DNA from: Desulfatitalea sp. BRH_c12
Lineage (GTDB): Bacteria; Desulfobacterota; Desulfobacteria; Desulfobacterales; Desulfosarcinaceae
DNA: 64,000 nt
Direction: 5' to 3'
Assembly: GCA_000961655.1 (NCBI GenBank)
Contig: LADR01000008.1
Span: 430,001-494,000, forward strand
Part shown: positions 1 through 8,655 of the stretch, piece by piece
Layout: every line of letters begins with the position of its first letter
Numbering within the stretch: the stretch's first letter is position 1
Translations under genes and position numbers: made by a program
The notes under the pieces: generated by a model
The model's input: the letters and a program-made list of their open reading frames with translations, nothing else
What the model was told of the DNA's origin: nothing
Databases searched by the model: none

Positions 1-581
1 GGCGGAGGCGGTGTGACCTTGTTACCTGGCGACGCGGTGCGCTCCAGGTACACCGATAGGACAAAAATGGTGGCAAATGGCTGTGTAAACAATGTGCCCA
101 CAAACACGGAACCGCCAATGGCAAGCAGGCCGACAAAAAGAATCACGGTCACAATATGATCGGCTACTTTGTCTTGCATGGCCATTTGCCACGATTTTTT
201 GAGCGCATCCACCAACCCCATCTTCTGGTCGGTCATCAGCGGCAACATGTAGAGACTGGCGAAGGTAACCAGGCAGACAATGGCAATGCCGGGCAGCACC
301 AGAAGCATAAAACCCAACATTGTCGCGACAAACACGACGATTGAAAAGCCGAGTAGCGGCAAGAACAGATTTATTTGCGAAAACAAATCCTGGATAGTGG
401 GCTGACGATCGGTGCGCATCATCATCAGGATCGATTGAAAATACCCCGCCAGCATAACCGGTGCCAGAATGCCCATTGTCACCACGCTGACCACGCTCAT
501 CACCAGTGTCATCATAATCAGAGGCACCAAATGCTTGAGTGTCAGTTGCCACGCATTTTCTAAATGTATTTTAAAATCCAT
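1..581 (-). CDS. Multi-pass membrane protein, truncated by the window edge
   Basis: An open frame runs leftwards from an ATG at 581 to the left edge without a stop, so only the first 193 or so residues are present. The start is preceded by an AAGGGGA ribosome-binding site. The protein opens MDFKIHLENAWQLTLKHLVP and then alternates long hydrophobic stretches (about residues 17-50, 72-112 and 143-178) with short polar loops. The arrangement resembles DUF975-like or glycerophosphodiesterase-type membrane domains, but I cannot assign a family. A longer-looking frame at 22-552 on the same strand is a low-complexity shadow of this gene. Function unknown; probably an inner-membrane protein. Confidence 0.7.
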   Translation of the reverse strand, partial: MDFKIHLENAWQLTLKHLVPLIMMTLVMSVVSVVTMGILAPVMLAGYFQSILMMMRTDRQPTIQDLFSQINLFLPLLGFSIVVFVATMLGFMLLVLPGIAIVCLVTFASLYMLPLMTDQKMGLVDALKKSWQMAMQDKVADHIVTVILFVGLLAIGGSVFVGTLFTQPFATIFVLSVYLERTASPGNKVTPPP

Positions 582-776
582 ACTCGTTCCCCTTTCGCGA
601 AAAAGTTTTTCAGTGTCCGGATTCTGTTCAAAAGAAATGATGTGCTGCATAGGAAGGCCTTACCAATTAACGTTACTTCCCATACCACATCCGTGCTGGC
701 TGGGAAAGCATGTCATTTTGCTTATTTGCACCTCCTTTAGTGCCGGCACCCCCATCGTGACGTATCAATGTGTATT

Positions 777-834
777 CAACTTTCGGGTTCCACCCGCCCG
801 AAGCACCTCACTAGGTGCCAATCCGAAAGTTGAG
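777..834 (-). repeat. Palindromic element, family A copy 1, with flanking direct repeats
   Basis: The ends are inverted copies (CAACTTTCGGG at 777-787, CCGAAAGTTG at 823-832), with an inner palindrome GCACCT/AGGTGC (803-818). Read on the minus strand it aligns with the copy at 32169-32227. It is bracketed by an 8-bp direct repeat TGTGTATT at 769-776 and 835-842, as a target-site duplication would be. The rest of the 582-979 gap holds no gene that I can support. Confidence 0.75.
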
Positions 835-979
835 TGTGTATTATTGATGAGCGCATATGAAAACCGGTCACGCAAATCGGTGGCTTCTTTTTGCCAATAC
901 ATTGTGGTTATGATACAGCTCGTGGCCGATCATAGGCTATCGTCGCCTGCATGTATCACCTTTAGAGCCGGTTGCTGCC

Positions 980-1672
980 ATGCATTTGCAATGCCGAGAT
1001 ATTCATTTCAATTATCCGGGATCGGACAAGGTACTGTTCGATAACCTGACCATCGACTTTAAAGGTTCAGGGCTTCACGCACTTTTCGGTCCTTCCGGCG
1101 TCGGCAAATCGTCTCTGGCCCGTATTTTCAGCGGTCTGCTGCAACCCGAAACGGGTTCGATTCATTTGGATCGTGATCTTTGTCCGTTATACACCCATAA
1201 TGTGGAACGGTTGCCCGGCTGGTCCAGCGTCGGTCGGCATCTGGAACGCATTACCCCTGAACACAATATCGACCGAAAAAAAGAGCTGATTAGGATTTTC
1301 GGCTTGGAATCCCTTCTGAATCGCCGATTTGCCCAACTCTCTTTAGGTCAGCAGAACAGGGTCAATTTGTTGCGCTATCTGACCCAGCAGTTTTCGGTTC
1401 TGATCATGGATGAAAGTCTGGCCAATGTAGATGAAAAAATGCGTGGACGAATTTTGTTGGCCATGAAGGAGATGTTCGCGCACGCGATGTTTATTTATAT
1501 CAGCCATAATGTCGTAGAAGTCGCCGCTTACTGCCGGCAGATCTGGGTGCTGCGTCAATCCCACAAAAATCCGCAGGCTGTGTTGGTCAATGGTCAGGAC
1601 CGGTGTTCCGAAGGAGAATTGGACAACCTGAAACTGCAACGGACGATGCTGGAGATCATGCATGTTGCTTAG
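980..1672 (+). CDS. ABC importer ATP-binding protein (nitrate/sulfonate/thiamine-precursor type)
   Basis: A 230-residue cytoplasmic ATPase that should power uptake through the permease encoded next. Walker A is GPSGVGKSS (residues 37-45), the signature is LSLGQQNR (120-127), Walker B is VLIMDES (140-146) and the H-loop is Ser175-His176. Two features are unusual. The signature has Leu-Gly where LSGGQ is normal. The region where the Q-loop is expected reads YTHNVERLPGW, with no obvious Gln. The protein is also short for the family. It overlaps the permease start by 11 bp, so the three genes at 980-3466 are one operon. The substrate cannot be read from the ATPase. Confidence 0.85.
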   Translation: MHLQCRDIHFNYPGSDKVLFDNLTIDFKGSGLHALFGPSGVGKSSLARIFSGLLQPETGSIHLDRDLCPLYTHNVERLPGWSSVGRHLERITPEHNIDRKKELIRIFGLESLLNRRFAQLSLGQQNRVNLLRYLTQQFSVLIMDESLANVDEKMRGRILLAMKEMFAHAMFIYISHNVVEVAAYCRQIWVLRQSHKNPQAVLVNGQDRCSEGELDNLKLQRTMLEIMHVA

Positions 1673-2408
1673 ACGCATATACCAGTTTTTATTGATCTAC
1701 GCCCTGGGTGTGAGCTTTTTGATCGTGTTGAAATATGCGCTGGGCCTTTCGGACTACGTGATTCCCAGCTTGACTGTACTCTGGAATACATCGCACGAGG
1801 TGCTCGGCGCCTATTCGATCGATGTCATCAGTACTTTATTTGTTGCCATTATCGGGCAATTTTTGTCTATCCTGTTGGCCCTGCTGGTCGGGATTTCGGG
1901 ACGCAAAGCCACATGGTTCGGATCTTTTATCAAAGTGGCCGCGTACAATGTGCAAGCCTACCCGATTGTCGCCATCGCTCCGATCATCTTTATTCTGTTG
2001 GGTGACGGTTTCCTTTCCAGGTTGCTGATTGCCGCCATGATTTGTTATTTCCCCATGCTGTTGGCGGTGGTGGGCATTATGTCCGAGCCGGTTCCGGATA
2101 TTGAACTTTTCTACCGCCAGACCCAGCGCATGCGTTGGCAGTTGGAGGTTAAAATCAGGGCATTTGAAAACCTTTCCAAATTGACAACGGTCATTGTCGG
2201 CAGCGCAACGCTTGCCATGGCGGGCACCATCGTGGCAGAGTTTATTGCCGCCAGCGAAGGCATCGGTTACAGCATCCGAATTGCTCTTTATCAAAGCGAT
2301 CTTGCCAAAATCGTGGTAGCGCTGTTTATGATCGGCATTACGTTATCTGTGTACCAAGGGGTTTTGGAAGGGGTCGGGCAAATCGTAAAAAGAACATGGA
2401 CCCGGTGA
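1662..2408 (+). CDS. ABC transporter permease (binding-protein-dependent importer)
   Basis: A 248-residue inner-membrane permease with about six hydrophobic segments, the first at residues 6-26. The coupling-helix region near residues 150-185 (LEVKIRAFENLSKLTTVIVG) is in the place of the EAA loop of SsuC/TauC/ThiX-type permeases. It overlaps the ATPase gene upstream by 11 bp and the binding-protein gene downstream by 13 bp, which implies translational coupling. It forms the channel of the importer. Assignment to the nitrate/taurine/thiamine-precursor class rests mainly on the partner binding protein. Confidence 0.85.
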   Translation: MLLRRIYQFLLIYALGVSFLIVLKYALGLSDYVIPSLTVLWNTSHEVLGAYSIDVISTLFVAIIGQFLSILLALLVGISGRKATWFGSFIKVAAYNVQAYPIVAIAPIIFILLGDGFLSRLLIAAMICYFPMLLAVVGIMSEPVPDIELFYRQTQRMRWQLEVKIRAFENLSKLTTVIVGSATLAMAGTIVAEFIAASEGIGYSIRIALYQSDLAKIVVALFMIGITLSVYQGVLEGVGQIVKRTWTR

Positions 2409-3466
2409 GTGTGATCGCCGCCTTTCAAGACGGCCTCAAGGAGTTGAAATTGATCGATAATTCCCGAAAATTCTCTCTTGTCGTGGTCCTCCTGGCAGTT
2501 TTGGCCACAAACTTTGGCATCGGCCGGGTCGCTGCCGATGACCAGGTTCGCTATCGGCTGAAGTGGTTAATCAACATGTCCACCGTTGGCGATGTGTATG
2601 CCGAGCAACATGGGTTTTTCAAGGAAGAGGGATTGCGGGTCATGATGAAGGAGGGCGGCCCGGAACGAGATGCAATTCGGGAACTGGAAATGGGGCATAC
2701 CGACTTCGGCGTCGCTTCGGCCGATCAGGTCATCCATGCCGCTGCAAAAGGATCTCCCGTGGTCGTGATCGCCCAGCTGTTCCAGGCCAACCCATTGCAG
2801 TGGATCTATTTTCAGAATAGATCCGACATCAACAGCCTGTCTGATCTGAAAGGCAAAGCTATTGGCGTCACCTTCGGTAAAAATGATGAAATCATCATGC
2901 GAACCCTTCTGGCGCAAGCAGGGCTCAATGAAAATCAGGTTCGCCTGATCAGCGTGCGTCTGGATTATACCCCCTTTTATACAAAGCAGGCCGATCTATG
3001 GCCGGTTTACATCAATACGCAGGCAGTCGAGATCGGGCGTAAGCTAAGGGATGCCGGCGAGAAAGTCGCTTTCTTGGATCCAGCCGATCATGGTGTTCGT
3101 TTTGTGGCCAACTCGATTGTGACCTCCGCACGCATGCTTGACGAACAGCCTCAATTGGTGCGTCGTTTTCTACGGGCATTGCTGAAAGGATGGGCTGCGG
3201 CCATAGATCAGGCCAATGCGGAAAAGGCTGTTGCCGCCGTGCAAAAGTATGACCGGAATACAGCTAAGGCCCTGATGTACGATCAATTGCACGCGACCCG
3301 CCGGCTGGTGACATCTGAAACGGGAGAAGCGATCGGCCACATGGATAGCGCCGCCTGGGAACAGACCGAGCATATCATGCTGACCCATGGGCAAATCGAA
3401 AAAAAGGTCAACGTTCTTGAGCGCCTCAAAAAAGTCGATGGGATGGTCACTCAGCGCCAGCCTTGA
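2396..3466 (+). CDS. ABC transporter substrate-binding protein, NMT1/THI5-like
   Basis: A 356-residue extracytoplasmic solute-binding protein. An N-terminal hydrophobic segment (about residues 27-42, ending in AADDQ) acts as signal peptide or anchor after an unusually long polar leader. A GTG eight codons or fewer downstream of the annotated ATG is a possible alternative start. The mature part begins YRLKWLINMSTVGDVYAEQHGFF and continues with GVASADQVIHAAAKGSPVV and DLKGKAIGVTF, the typical layout of NMT1/THI5-like proteins that bind thiamine pyrimidine precursors, nitrate, sulfonates or related ligands. It is last in the importer operon. The ligand is unknown; no riboswitch was seen upstream. 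Confidence 0.85.
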   Translation: MDPVSVIAAFQDGLKELKLIDNSRKFSLVVVLLAVLATNFGIGRVAADDQVRYRLKWLINMSTVGDVYAEQHGFFKEEGLRVMMKEGGPERDAIRELEMGHTDFGVASADQVIHAAAKGSPVVVIAQLFQANPLQWIYFQNRSDINSLSDLKGKAIGVTFGKNDEIIMRTLLAQAGLNENQVRLISVRLDYTPFYTKQADLWPVYINTQAVEIGRKLRDAGEKVAFLDPADHGVRFVANSIVTSARMLDEQPQLVRRFLRALLKGWAAAIDQANAEKAVAAVQKYDRNTAKALMYDQLHATRRLVTSETGEAIGHMDSAAWEQTEHIMLTHGQIEKKVNVLERLKKVDGMVTQRQP

Positions 3467-3514
3467 TGGGCAAAGCTGCGTCATGACAGGACGTAACAAA
3501 AGGATTACGATTTT

Positions 3515-4324
3515 TTACGGTTGCCTGTCCGCCGGGAAACGTTCTTTGATGTGTGCATCCAGTTCGCTCGAACGCATGATGAAAAGGCCCGTTTGTATGG
3601 TGCTGTCAAACTCCAGCATGCGTTGGGTTTTATCTTCCATCCAAATATAGCGCTCGATGTCTGGTTTTTTCCGCATGCCTTGGCTATAGCGCGCAAAAAT
3701 TTCTTCCTTCATGCGTTCGTACCCGCGGCGTCCCTTGGTCCACATCATGACCGAGTAGAGCTGGTTTTGCCAGAAACCGTACACCAGGCCATCCAAGTCG
3801 GCCTCACCCAACTTCAACGTTTGTTCAGGGTGCCGGTATTGGTCTATGCCCCCGAAAGCCGGATCGGTTTTAACTTTTTCAAGGCCTGGCAATGCCTGGG
3901 GAGGCATACGCCAGGATACCCCTTCCAAACCAATTCCGAGTGTGGCCGCTGATTTTACTTTTGAAGAAGACGGGCGCGACGGCAATGCTCTTGCCGAATT
4001 CCGGGGAGCGTCGATGGGCGCAGTGCCCATATCCCTGAAAGATGGTTGCTGATGACCACTGACAGCATGGTTTTCGTTTGCGGCGAATTCAGCGTAAGCA
4101 AGCGGGGGCAGCGTCGCAGGTTCCGTGATCATTTCGGCCACCTCGGATTTGCTGACACTGACCATCAAGCCCTGCATGTTGAAACGGATCTGACCGTCCT
4201 CTTCCCATACTTCGGAGGAGGTGAAACGCTCTCCGCTGCTCATGACAATTTCCACGGCCTGCGCCGGACAAAGGGTCAGCATAACCAGAAGCGCTGCATG
4301 GCTGACACTTTTGAATACCTTCAT
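3515..4324 (-). CDS. Secreted protein of unknown function
   Basis: About 269 residues with a signal peptide (MKVFKSVSHAALLVMLTLCPAQA). I place the start at the ATG at 4324. A GTG at 4336 overlaps the stop of the upstream gene and is the alternative. The mature N-terminus (VEIVMSSGERFTSSEVWEEDGQIRF) looks like a small beta domain for reading or coupling. A low-complexity Ser/Pro/Arg linker follows, then a C-terminal domain (about residues 130-265) with WRMPP, GLVYGFWQNQLYSV and YIWMEDKTQRMLEFD. I do not recognise a named family. It is translationally coupled to the Hsp20-like gene upstream. Confidence 0.7.
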   Translation of the reverse strand: MKVFKSVSHAALLVMLTLCPAQAVEIVMSSGERFTSSEVWEEDGQIRFNMQGLMVSVSKSEVAEMITEPATLPPLAYAEFAANENHAVSGHQQPSFRDMGTAPIDAPRNSARALPSRPSSSKVKSAATLGIGLEGVSWRMPPQALPGLEKVKTDPAFGGIDQYRHPEQTLKLGEADLDGLVYGFWQNQLYSVMMWTKGRRGYERMKEEIFARYSQGMRKKPDIERYIWMEDKTQRMLEFDSTIQTGLFIMRSSELDAHIKERFPADRQP

Positions 4325-4332
4325 GACATCAA

Positions 4333-4821
4333 TCACCGTTTGCTGAAATCAATGCGGACAATGTCGCCGTCCAACTGAGCACGAAATGCGCCGGAACTGA
4401 CTGTCGCGGGCAGTTGAATTTGCTTCTTGAAACGGGCATTAGGGCGGTTTGTCATCCCTGAACCGTATTGGGCCTGCTTTATAATTCTTTCGCCACGGAT
4501 GATGACCATCTCTCCCGAAATCGCCAGATGCAAACTCTCCTCCCGAATTTCGTCCAAGGCAACTTCGATCGTCATGCCATCCGCTGTCTCATAGACGGCA
4601 ATTCCCACCGGCTTTTCAGAAAAAGCGGCATCTGTTTCGGGATGCAACTGGTCTAATAGCAATGGTTTGAATCTTCGATGATCGATCAATGGGCGCCAAC
4701 CGCAAAGTGTCACCTGGCGATACAGGGAAGGTGACGGGCTAAAGGCCGCATTATAATATTTTTCCACTGATTTGTGGAAGTTGATGGGGGCGCAGCGTAA
4801 ATCCAGTTTGATTGATCCCAT
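4333..4821 (-). CDS. Hsp20/alpha-crystallin-like protein
   Basis: A 162-residue protein. I chose the ATG at 4821 because AAGGAG sits six bases upstream; ATGs further out have no ribosome-binding site. The C-terminal 95 residues have the small-heat-shock fold pattern. MTIEVALDEIREESLHLAIS gives the first strands, then GEMVIIRGERI, and after a polar insertion RFKKQIQLPATVSSGAFRAQ followed by DGDIVRIDFSKR, which matches the family's F-x-R-x-x-x-LP...A-x-x-x-G-x-L-x-I pattern. The N-terminal third is unlike classical sHSPs. Probably a holdase chaperone, or a CS-domain protein with another partner. It shares an operon with the secreted protein gene downstream. Confidence 0.65.
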   Translation of the reverse strand: MGSIKLDLRCAPINFHKSVEKYYNAAFSPSPSLYRQVTLCGWRPLIDHRRFKPLLLDQLHPETDAAFSEKPVGIAVYETADGMTIEVALDEIREESLHLAISGEMVIIRGERIIKQAQYGSGMTNRPNARFKKQIQLPATVSSGAFRAQLDGDIVRIDFSKR

Positions 4822-5043
4822 GTGCATCTCCTTCTTCGATCCGTACATAAAGGTCTGCGGACCGCGTGCAAGCTGCGGCAAAAAGAGGTTCTGTCATGTC
4901 AATGGATTTTCGATCGTTCGTGAGCGTCCGCTTCGCATTGCCTGTCGGCCGCCCTTCATGAGCCTGATGGATAGATCGGCCGGACCCGGTAAAACTTGAG
5001 CCGAAATTGTACACCCGTCAGCCTTTTTGGCCACTTAAGGCAT

Positions 5044-5184
5044 CGATGGTATCGTAAAAAGTCGCCAAACGTCGCCGTGTCATCGCGACCCAAGAAAAAA
5101 TCGTTTACCATACAGTGATCTTTGAAGATAAAGATTCTCGCCGTCGCGGGATGACTCAAAAAGCGCCTTTTTACGCGTTCATCG
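5044..5184. repeat. 141-bp intergenic element with imperfect terminal inverted repeats
   Basis: CGATG....CGTAAAAAG.CGC at 5044-5065 is repeated in inverted orientation at 5163-5184, with about 17 of 22 positions matching. The interior carries no convincing gene; the 67-codon frame at 4956-5159 has no coding character. It lies between the Hsp20-like gene and purB, so it could be a small non-autonomous mobile element or a processed palindromic repeat. Confidence 0.4.
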
Positions 5185-5196
5185 ATCTTGGGATCT

Positions 5197-6549
5197 TTAG
5201 AAATCTATCAGCCCCGTGTAGTTTTTCGGTGTTATGGCCGACAGTTCGGCTTTTATGGATTGCGGCACATCCAGGCTCTCTATAAAAGCGGCAATGGCCT
5301 GGGCGCCGATAACCCCATGCGTGCGCGTCAAGGCTTTGAGGGCTTCATAAGGCTGGGGGTATCGCTCGCGTCTCAGAATGGTTTGGATCCCTTCGGCCAC
5401 GACGGCCCAATTGGCTTCGAGATCGCGCTCAATCGCCTCAGGGTTGAGCAGTAGTTTTTCAAGTCCTTTCCGGATCGATTCAAAGGCGATCAGCGTATGT
5501 GCCATGGGCACTCCCAGATTGCGAATCACAGTCGAATCGGTCAGGTCGCGTTGCAACCGTGAAATGGGCAGCTTGGCGGCCAAATGCTCGAAAAGTGCGT
5601 TGGCCACACCTAAATTGCCTTCGGCATTTTCGAAATCAATCGGATTGATTTTGTGTGGCATGGCCGAGGAACCCACCTCGTCCGGTTTGATCTGCTGCTT
5701 GAAATACTCCAGAGATACGTAAGCCCACATATCGCGGCACAGGTCGATGAGAATGGTGTTGATGCGCTTTAGGCCATCGCAAAATGCGGCCAGATTGTCG
5801 TAGTGTTCGATCTGGGTGGTCACGCGGCAGCGCTCCAGCCCGAGCACATCATTGACCAGGCGGTTGCCGAAATCGATCCAGTCCACTTCCGGGTACGCCA
5901 CCGTATGTGCGTTGAAATTGCCTGTCGCGCCACCGAATTTGCCGGAAAAAGGAATGCTCGCGATCAGGTCGTACTGCTTGCCCAGGCGATCCACGAACAC
6001 GAATAACTCCTTGCCCAGCCGCGTGGGCGAGGCCGGCTGACCATGGGTACGTGCCAGCATGGGGATCTTTTTCCAGGCCTGCGCACGATCCGAAAGCTCG
6101 CCGGTAACCATCTGCAAGGCCGGCATGATCACCTGCTGCCAGGCCTCTTTGAGGGATAGGGGGACCGCTGTGTTGTTGATATCTTGTGAGGTTAAGCCGA
6201 AATGGATGAATTCCTTGAAGGCCGACAAACCCAGCTCATCGAATTTTTCCTTGATGAAATATTCGACTGCCTTCACATCGTGATTCGTGGTGCGTTCGAT
6301 GTCCTTGACCTTCTGAGCATCCGCCGGGCTGAATTGCCGGTAAATCGCGCGCAGGGAATCGTACACGCCCTTGTCCACACCGCTGAGTTGCGGCAAGGAC
6401 AAGCTGCTCAAAGCAATGAAGTATTCGATTTCGACGCGGACGCGGTACTTGATCAACGCGCCTTCTGAAAAATAGTCGGCCAAACGGGACGTTACGCGGC
6501 GGTAACGGCCATCCACGGGCGATACGGCTTCCAAGGGGGTCATGCTCAT
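5197..6549 (-). CDS. purB: Adenylosuccinate lyase
   Basis: A 450-residue cytosolic enzyme of purine synthesis. It removes fumarate from SAICAR and from adenylosuccinate. The fumarase/aspartase superfamily signature SSAMPHKINPIDFENAEGN is at residues 294-312 in the mobile catalytic loop. TSQDINNT (120-127) and ARTHGQPASP (166-175) are the other two conserved regions. The length and the opening TPLEAVSPVDGRY match the E. coli-type PurB subgroup. It lies 90 bp downstream of trmO on the same strand and may be co-transcribed with it. Confidence 0.97.
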   Translation of the reverse strand: MSMTPLEAVSPVDGRYRRVTSRLADYFSEGALIKYRVRVEIEYFIALSSLSLPQLSGVDKGVYDSLRAIYRQFSPADAQKVKDIERTTNHDVKAVEYFIKEKFDELGLSAFKEFIHFGLTSQDINNTAVPLSLKEAWQQVIMPALQMVTGELSDRAQAWKKIPMLARTHGQPASPTRLGKELFVFVDRLGKQYDLIASIPFSGKFGGATGNFNAHTVAYPEVDWIDFGNRLVNDVLGLERCRVTTQIEHYDNLAAFCDGLKRINTILIDLCRDMWAYVSLEYFKQQIKPDEVGSSAMPHKINPIDFENAEGNLGVANALFEHLAAKLPISRLQRDLTDSTVIRNLGVPMAHTLIAFESIRKGLEKLLLNPEAIERDLEANWAVVAEGIQTILRRERYPQPYEALKALTRTHGVIGAQAIAAFIESLDVPQSIKAELSAITPKNYTGLIDF

Positions 6550-6639
6550 GGCCTCGTCTTTCGAAAATCTTTGCAGGTTAGAATCGCGTCCCTGATGTTT
6601 CAGTGGACTGTTCCTAATAAAATTTCCCCTGTACGGTAG

Positions 6640-7083
6640 TCAACCTTTTACGTCTGCCCCGGAATTCTTTTCCGTGTTTACCCATCCAGGCATGCGGACC
6701 TTCTTTGTTGAAAGACGCTCAGGAATGTAGCATTTTATATCGATCACCGGGGATGCATCCAAGGCATCGATCGCATCCAGCTCGAGTCGACCGTTCACGA
6801 CGGACAAAAGTTCGCAAATGGTCATTGCAACCAGGTTGGGACGCACCGGCGCGTGGGTTGCGAAAACGCCGGTGAGCGGGTTGACCGGATTTTTGCGGGG
6901 ATGCACCTGAAGGATGCCGCGATCGTGCGGCGTATCATGCTGGTCGAACCAATAAAAAACCATGATGTGAGAAAACTGCTCCAGCCCCAGCAACCCATCT
7001 TGATAATCGGGCGCAATCGTGATCCAGGTTTTATCGCCATCTTTATGGACGCGGCCGATCGGCTTGATCTGAAAGGTCTTCAT
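6640..7083 (-). CDS. trmO: TrmO/TsaA family tRNA methyltransferase
   Basis: A 147-residue protein of the UPF0066/TrmO beta-barrel family, which methylates N6 of t6A37 in tRNA with S-adenosylmethionine. Conserved landmarks are IKPIGRV at the start, GLLGLEQFSHIMVFYWF, the segment HPRKNPVNPLTGVFATHAPVR (normally HPRGD/N...GVFATRSPxRPN) and VRPNLVAMTICELLSV. The C-terminus gives DIKCYIPERL where the family has DIKPYIP. It is at the short end of the family and lacks the extra C-terminal domain of E. coli TrmO. Substrate assignment is by family. Confidence 0.88.
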   Translation of the reverse strand: MKTFQIKPIGRVHKDGDKTWITIAPDYQDGLLGLEQFSHIMVFYWFDQHDTPHDRGILQVHPRKNPVNPLTGVFATHAPVRPNLVAMTICELLSVVNGRLELDAIDALDASPVIDIKCYIPERLSTKKVRMPGWVNTEKNSGADVKG

Positions 7084-7780
7084 GCATTTTCTCCATTTTG
7101 GTGGAATTCATAAAAAGAGTTCATGAAAATCATACCCTAATTTTCGGATACGCACACTCAGAGTTTAGGACAGACCTTGCAAAATCCGAAGCCATGGCAC
7201 CTGTGCACCCAGGGTAACCGTATTTGATATTTTCATTACTGTACTTTTGCAATAAGCGTTATTCTGGGCTAAAAAAGGCCATATCTTCCTGCGGACCATA
7301 CGCGAACCCTTTTCACCGTGTTATCGCAGGGGTTCCACCTGTAGGGGCGACCGGCGGTCGCCCGGTGCGGGAGCAAAGCCACCATCTACGGCAATCATGC
7401 GTGCGGGAGGATATTTCCGCGCCAGCCTGTGCGATGACCCGAATGCAAAAGGTTCGCGCTGGCGACCGCCGGTCGCCCCTACAGCGCGCAAGTGCCCATA
7501 AGCCTCGTGACTATCAAGGTGTCTAGCACCACGTACAAAGGTTTGCCGCTGAGAAAGAATGATGTCCCATTTCTGTAATGCGGCCCATACGAAAATGCGG
7601 TTACCCTGCCAGTGCACCCGGATACCGACCCACTGGAGATTTTTGTGGATCGCGTTACCGTTATACATGAGCACCACGATTCTTGATCGGTTATGTTTGA
7701 CAAGTCGGCGGCAGGTGTTCAATAGTCAGAGTGCAATTTTTCAGATGCGGTCTATCGGCCCGAATACATGGGGTGTGACT
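7084..7780. other. Gene-free gap packed with repeat modules
   Basis: There is no supportable gene in this 697-bp gap. It holds the module CAGGGTAACCGTATTT (7210-7225), the 146-bp palindromic element at 7339-7484, and a second copy of the module in the other orientation, AAATGCGGTTACCCTG (7593-7608). The stretch around 7558-7625 also resembles 18647-18697 base by base. The promoter and leader of the downstream methyltransferase must lie in the last 150 bases or so. Confidence 0.6.
7339..7484. repeat. 146-bp element bounded by perfect 24-bp inverted repeats
   Basis: Positions 7339-7362 and 7461-7484 are perfect reverse complements over 24 bases (CTGTAGGGGCGACCGG...). Each arm itself contains the palindrome GGCGACCGGCGGTCGCC. 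Single arms recur at 19630-19649, 25205-25222, 25451-25477, 36629-36647 and, decayed, 42441-42456. The sequence between the arms has no clear gene. Confidence 0.75.
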
Positions 7781-8581
7781 ATGGGGTATGTGTTCGATTT
7801 TCAAGATTCTCGCGCTTACACCCTCTGGGCATCGGAAAAATGCAACCAGCGAGCGGCGGAAATGGAGTACCGCCTGATGCTCGATCTGCTTAAACCCGTG
7901 CCTGGCGAATCCATCCTGGATATCGGGTGCGGGGCCGGCGCGAGTATTCAGCCCTTGCTCCAAAGGGGACTTAACGTCACGGGTCTGGATCCTTCTCCCT
8001 ACATGCTGGAACTGTGTGCGTCCCGTGTCGGAAACCGTGTCGACTTGTACCGAGGGTTCGCAGAGGATTTGCCGTTCGACGACAATTCATTCAATCATGC
8101 CTTTTTTTTCATCAGCATCGAGTTTGTCGCAGACCCTCTCAAAGCGATCGAGGAGGCCTGCCGCGTGGCCAAGGACAGGGTGTTCTTCGGTTTTTTGAAC
8201 CGATTCGCGCTCAAAGGCATCCAGCGTTGGCGTAAAGATATCCGGGGGGCGGATGTTTTCAACCACGCTCGTTTGTATGGCTTGTGGGAGCTGAAAAATA
8301 TGGTACGCTCGGTCGCGGGTCCGATTCCGATCAGCTGGCGGACCGCATGCCAATTGCCATTGGGCTCGGGGAAAGTCTCCCGCACGATCGAGGCGTCCAA
8401 TATCGTTCAGCGCTGTCCCTTCGGTGCCTTCGTCGGGATGGTGGCCACCCTGATGCCTCGTTTCCGCACCCGGCCATTGGCCATCCGGTATATTCCCGAA
8501 AAAGCTTCGCGCATGAACTATGGCTCCGCACCCGTGGGTACAGCCTCGTCCGGAGCGCGCCCGGCCGGAAAGATAGCATGA
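7781..8581 (+). CDS. Class I SAM-dependent methyltransferase
   Basis: A 266-residue cytosolic methyltransferase of the UbiE/COQ5-like Rossmann type. I start it at the ATG at 7781 (MGYVFDFQDS), which has a GGGGTG upstream; the open frame extends to 7559 but that part looks non-coding and overlaps repeats. Motif I is ILDIGCGAGA (about residues 44-53), the acidic loop is VTGLDPSPYML, and post-I/II are EDLPFDDNSFNHAFF and EEACRVAKDRVFFGF. The C-terminal third is basic and less conserved. It lies 74 bp upstream of amrS on the same strand. The substrate is unknown. Confidence 0.8.
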   Translation: MGYVFDFQDSRAYTLWASEKCNQRAAEMEYRLMLDLLKPVPGESILDIGCGAGASIQPLLQRGLNVTGLDPSPYMLELCASRVGNRVDLYRGFAEDLPFDDNSFNHAFFFISIEFVADPLKAIEEACRVAKDRVFFGFLNRFALKGIQRWRKDIRGADVFNHARLYGLWELKNMVRSVAGPIPISWRTACQLPLGSGKVSRTIEASNIVQRCPFGAFVGMVATLMPRFRTRPLAIRYIPEKASRMNYGSAPVGTASSGARPAGKIA

Positions 8582-8655
8582 CGCCGGTGGCATAGCGCGC
8601 CGGCATGACTATTCTATGTATGAAATGAAAAAAACGAGGTTCCGGAGATTCGGAG

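Noticed and set aside
22-552. 176-codon minus-strand frame at the left edge
   Set aside because: The overlapping frame starting at 581 has a ribosome-binding site and clear membrane helices, while this one is low-complexity His/Asp/Cys-rich.
4956-5159. 67-codon minus-strand frame upstream of the Hsp20-like gene
   Set aside because: It lies mostly within the inverted-repeat element and has no ribosome-binding site.
7339-7484. CRISPR-like arrangement of repeated palindromes
   Set aside because: Only two arms, inverted rather than direct, with a 98-bp interior; there is no regular spacing and no cas gene.
7321-7722. 133-codon minus-strand frame in the repeat-rich gap
   Set aside because: It crosses several repeat modules and has no start signal. 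The partial likeness to a frame at 18613-18795 is explained by shared repeats.
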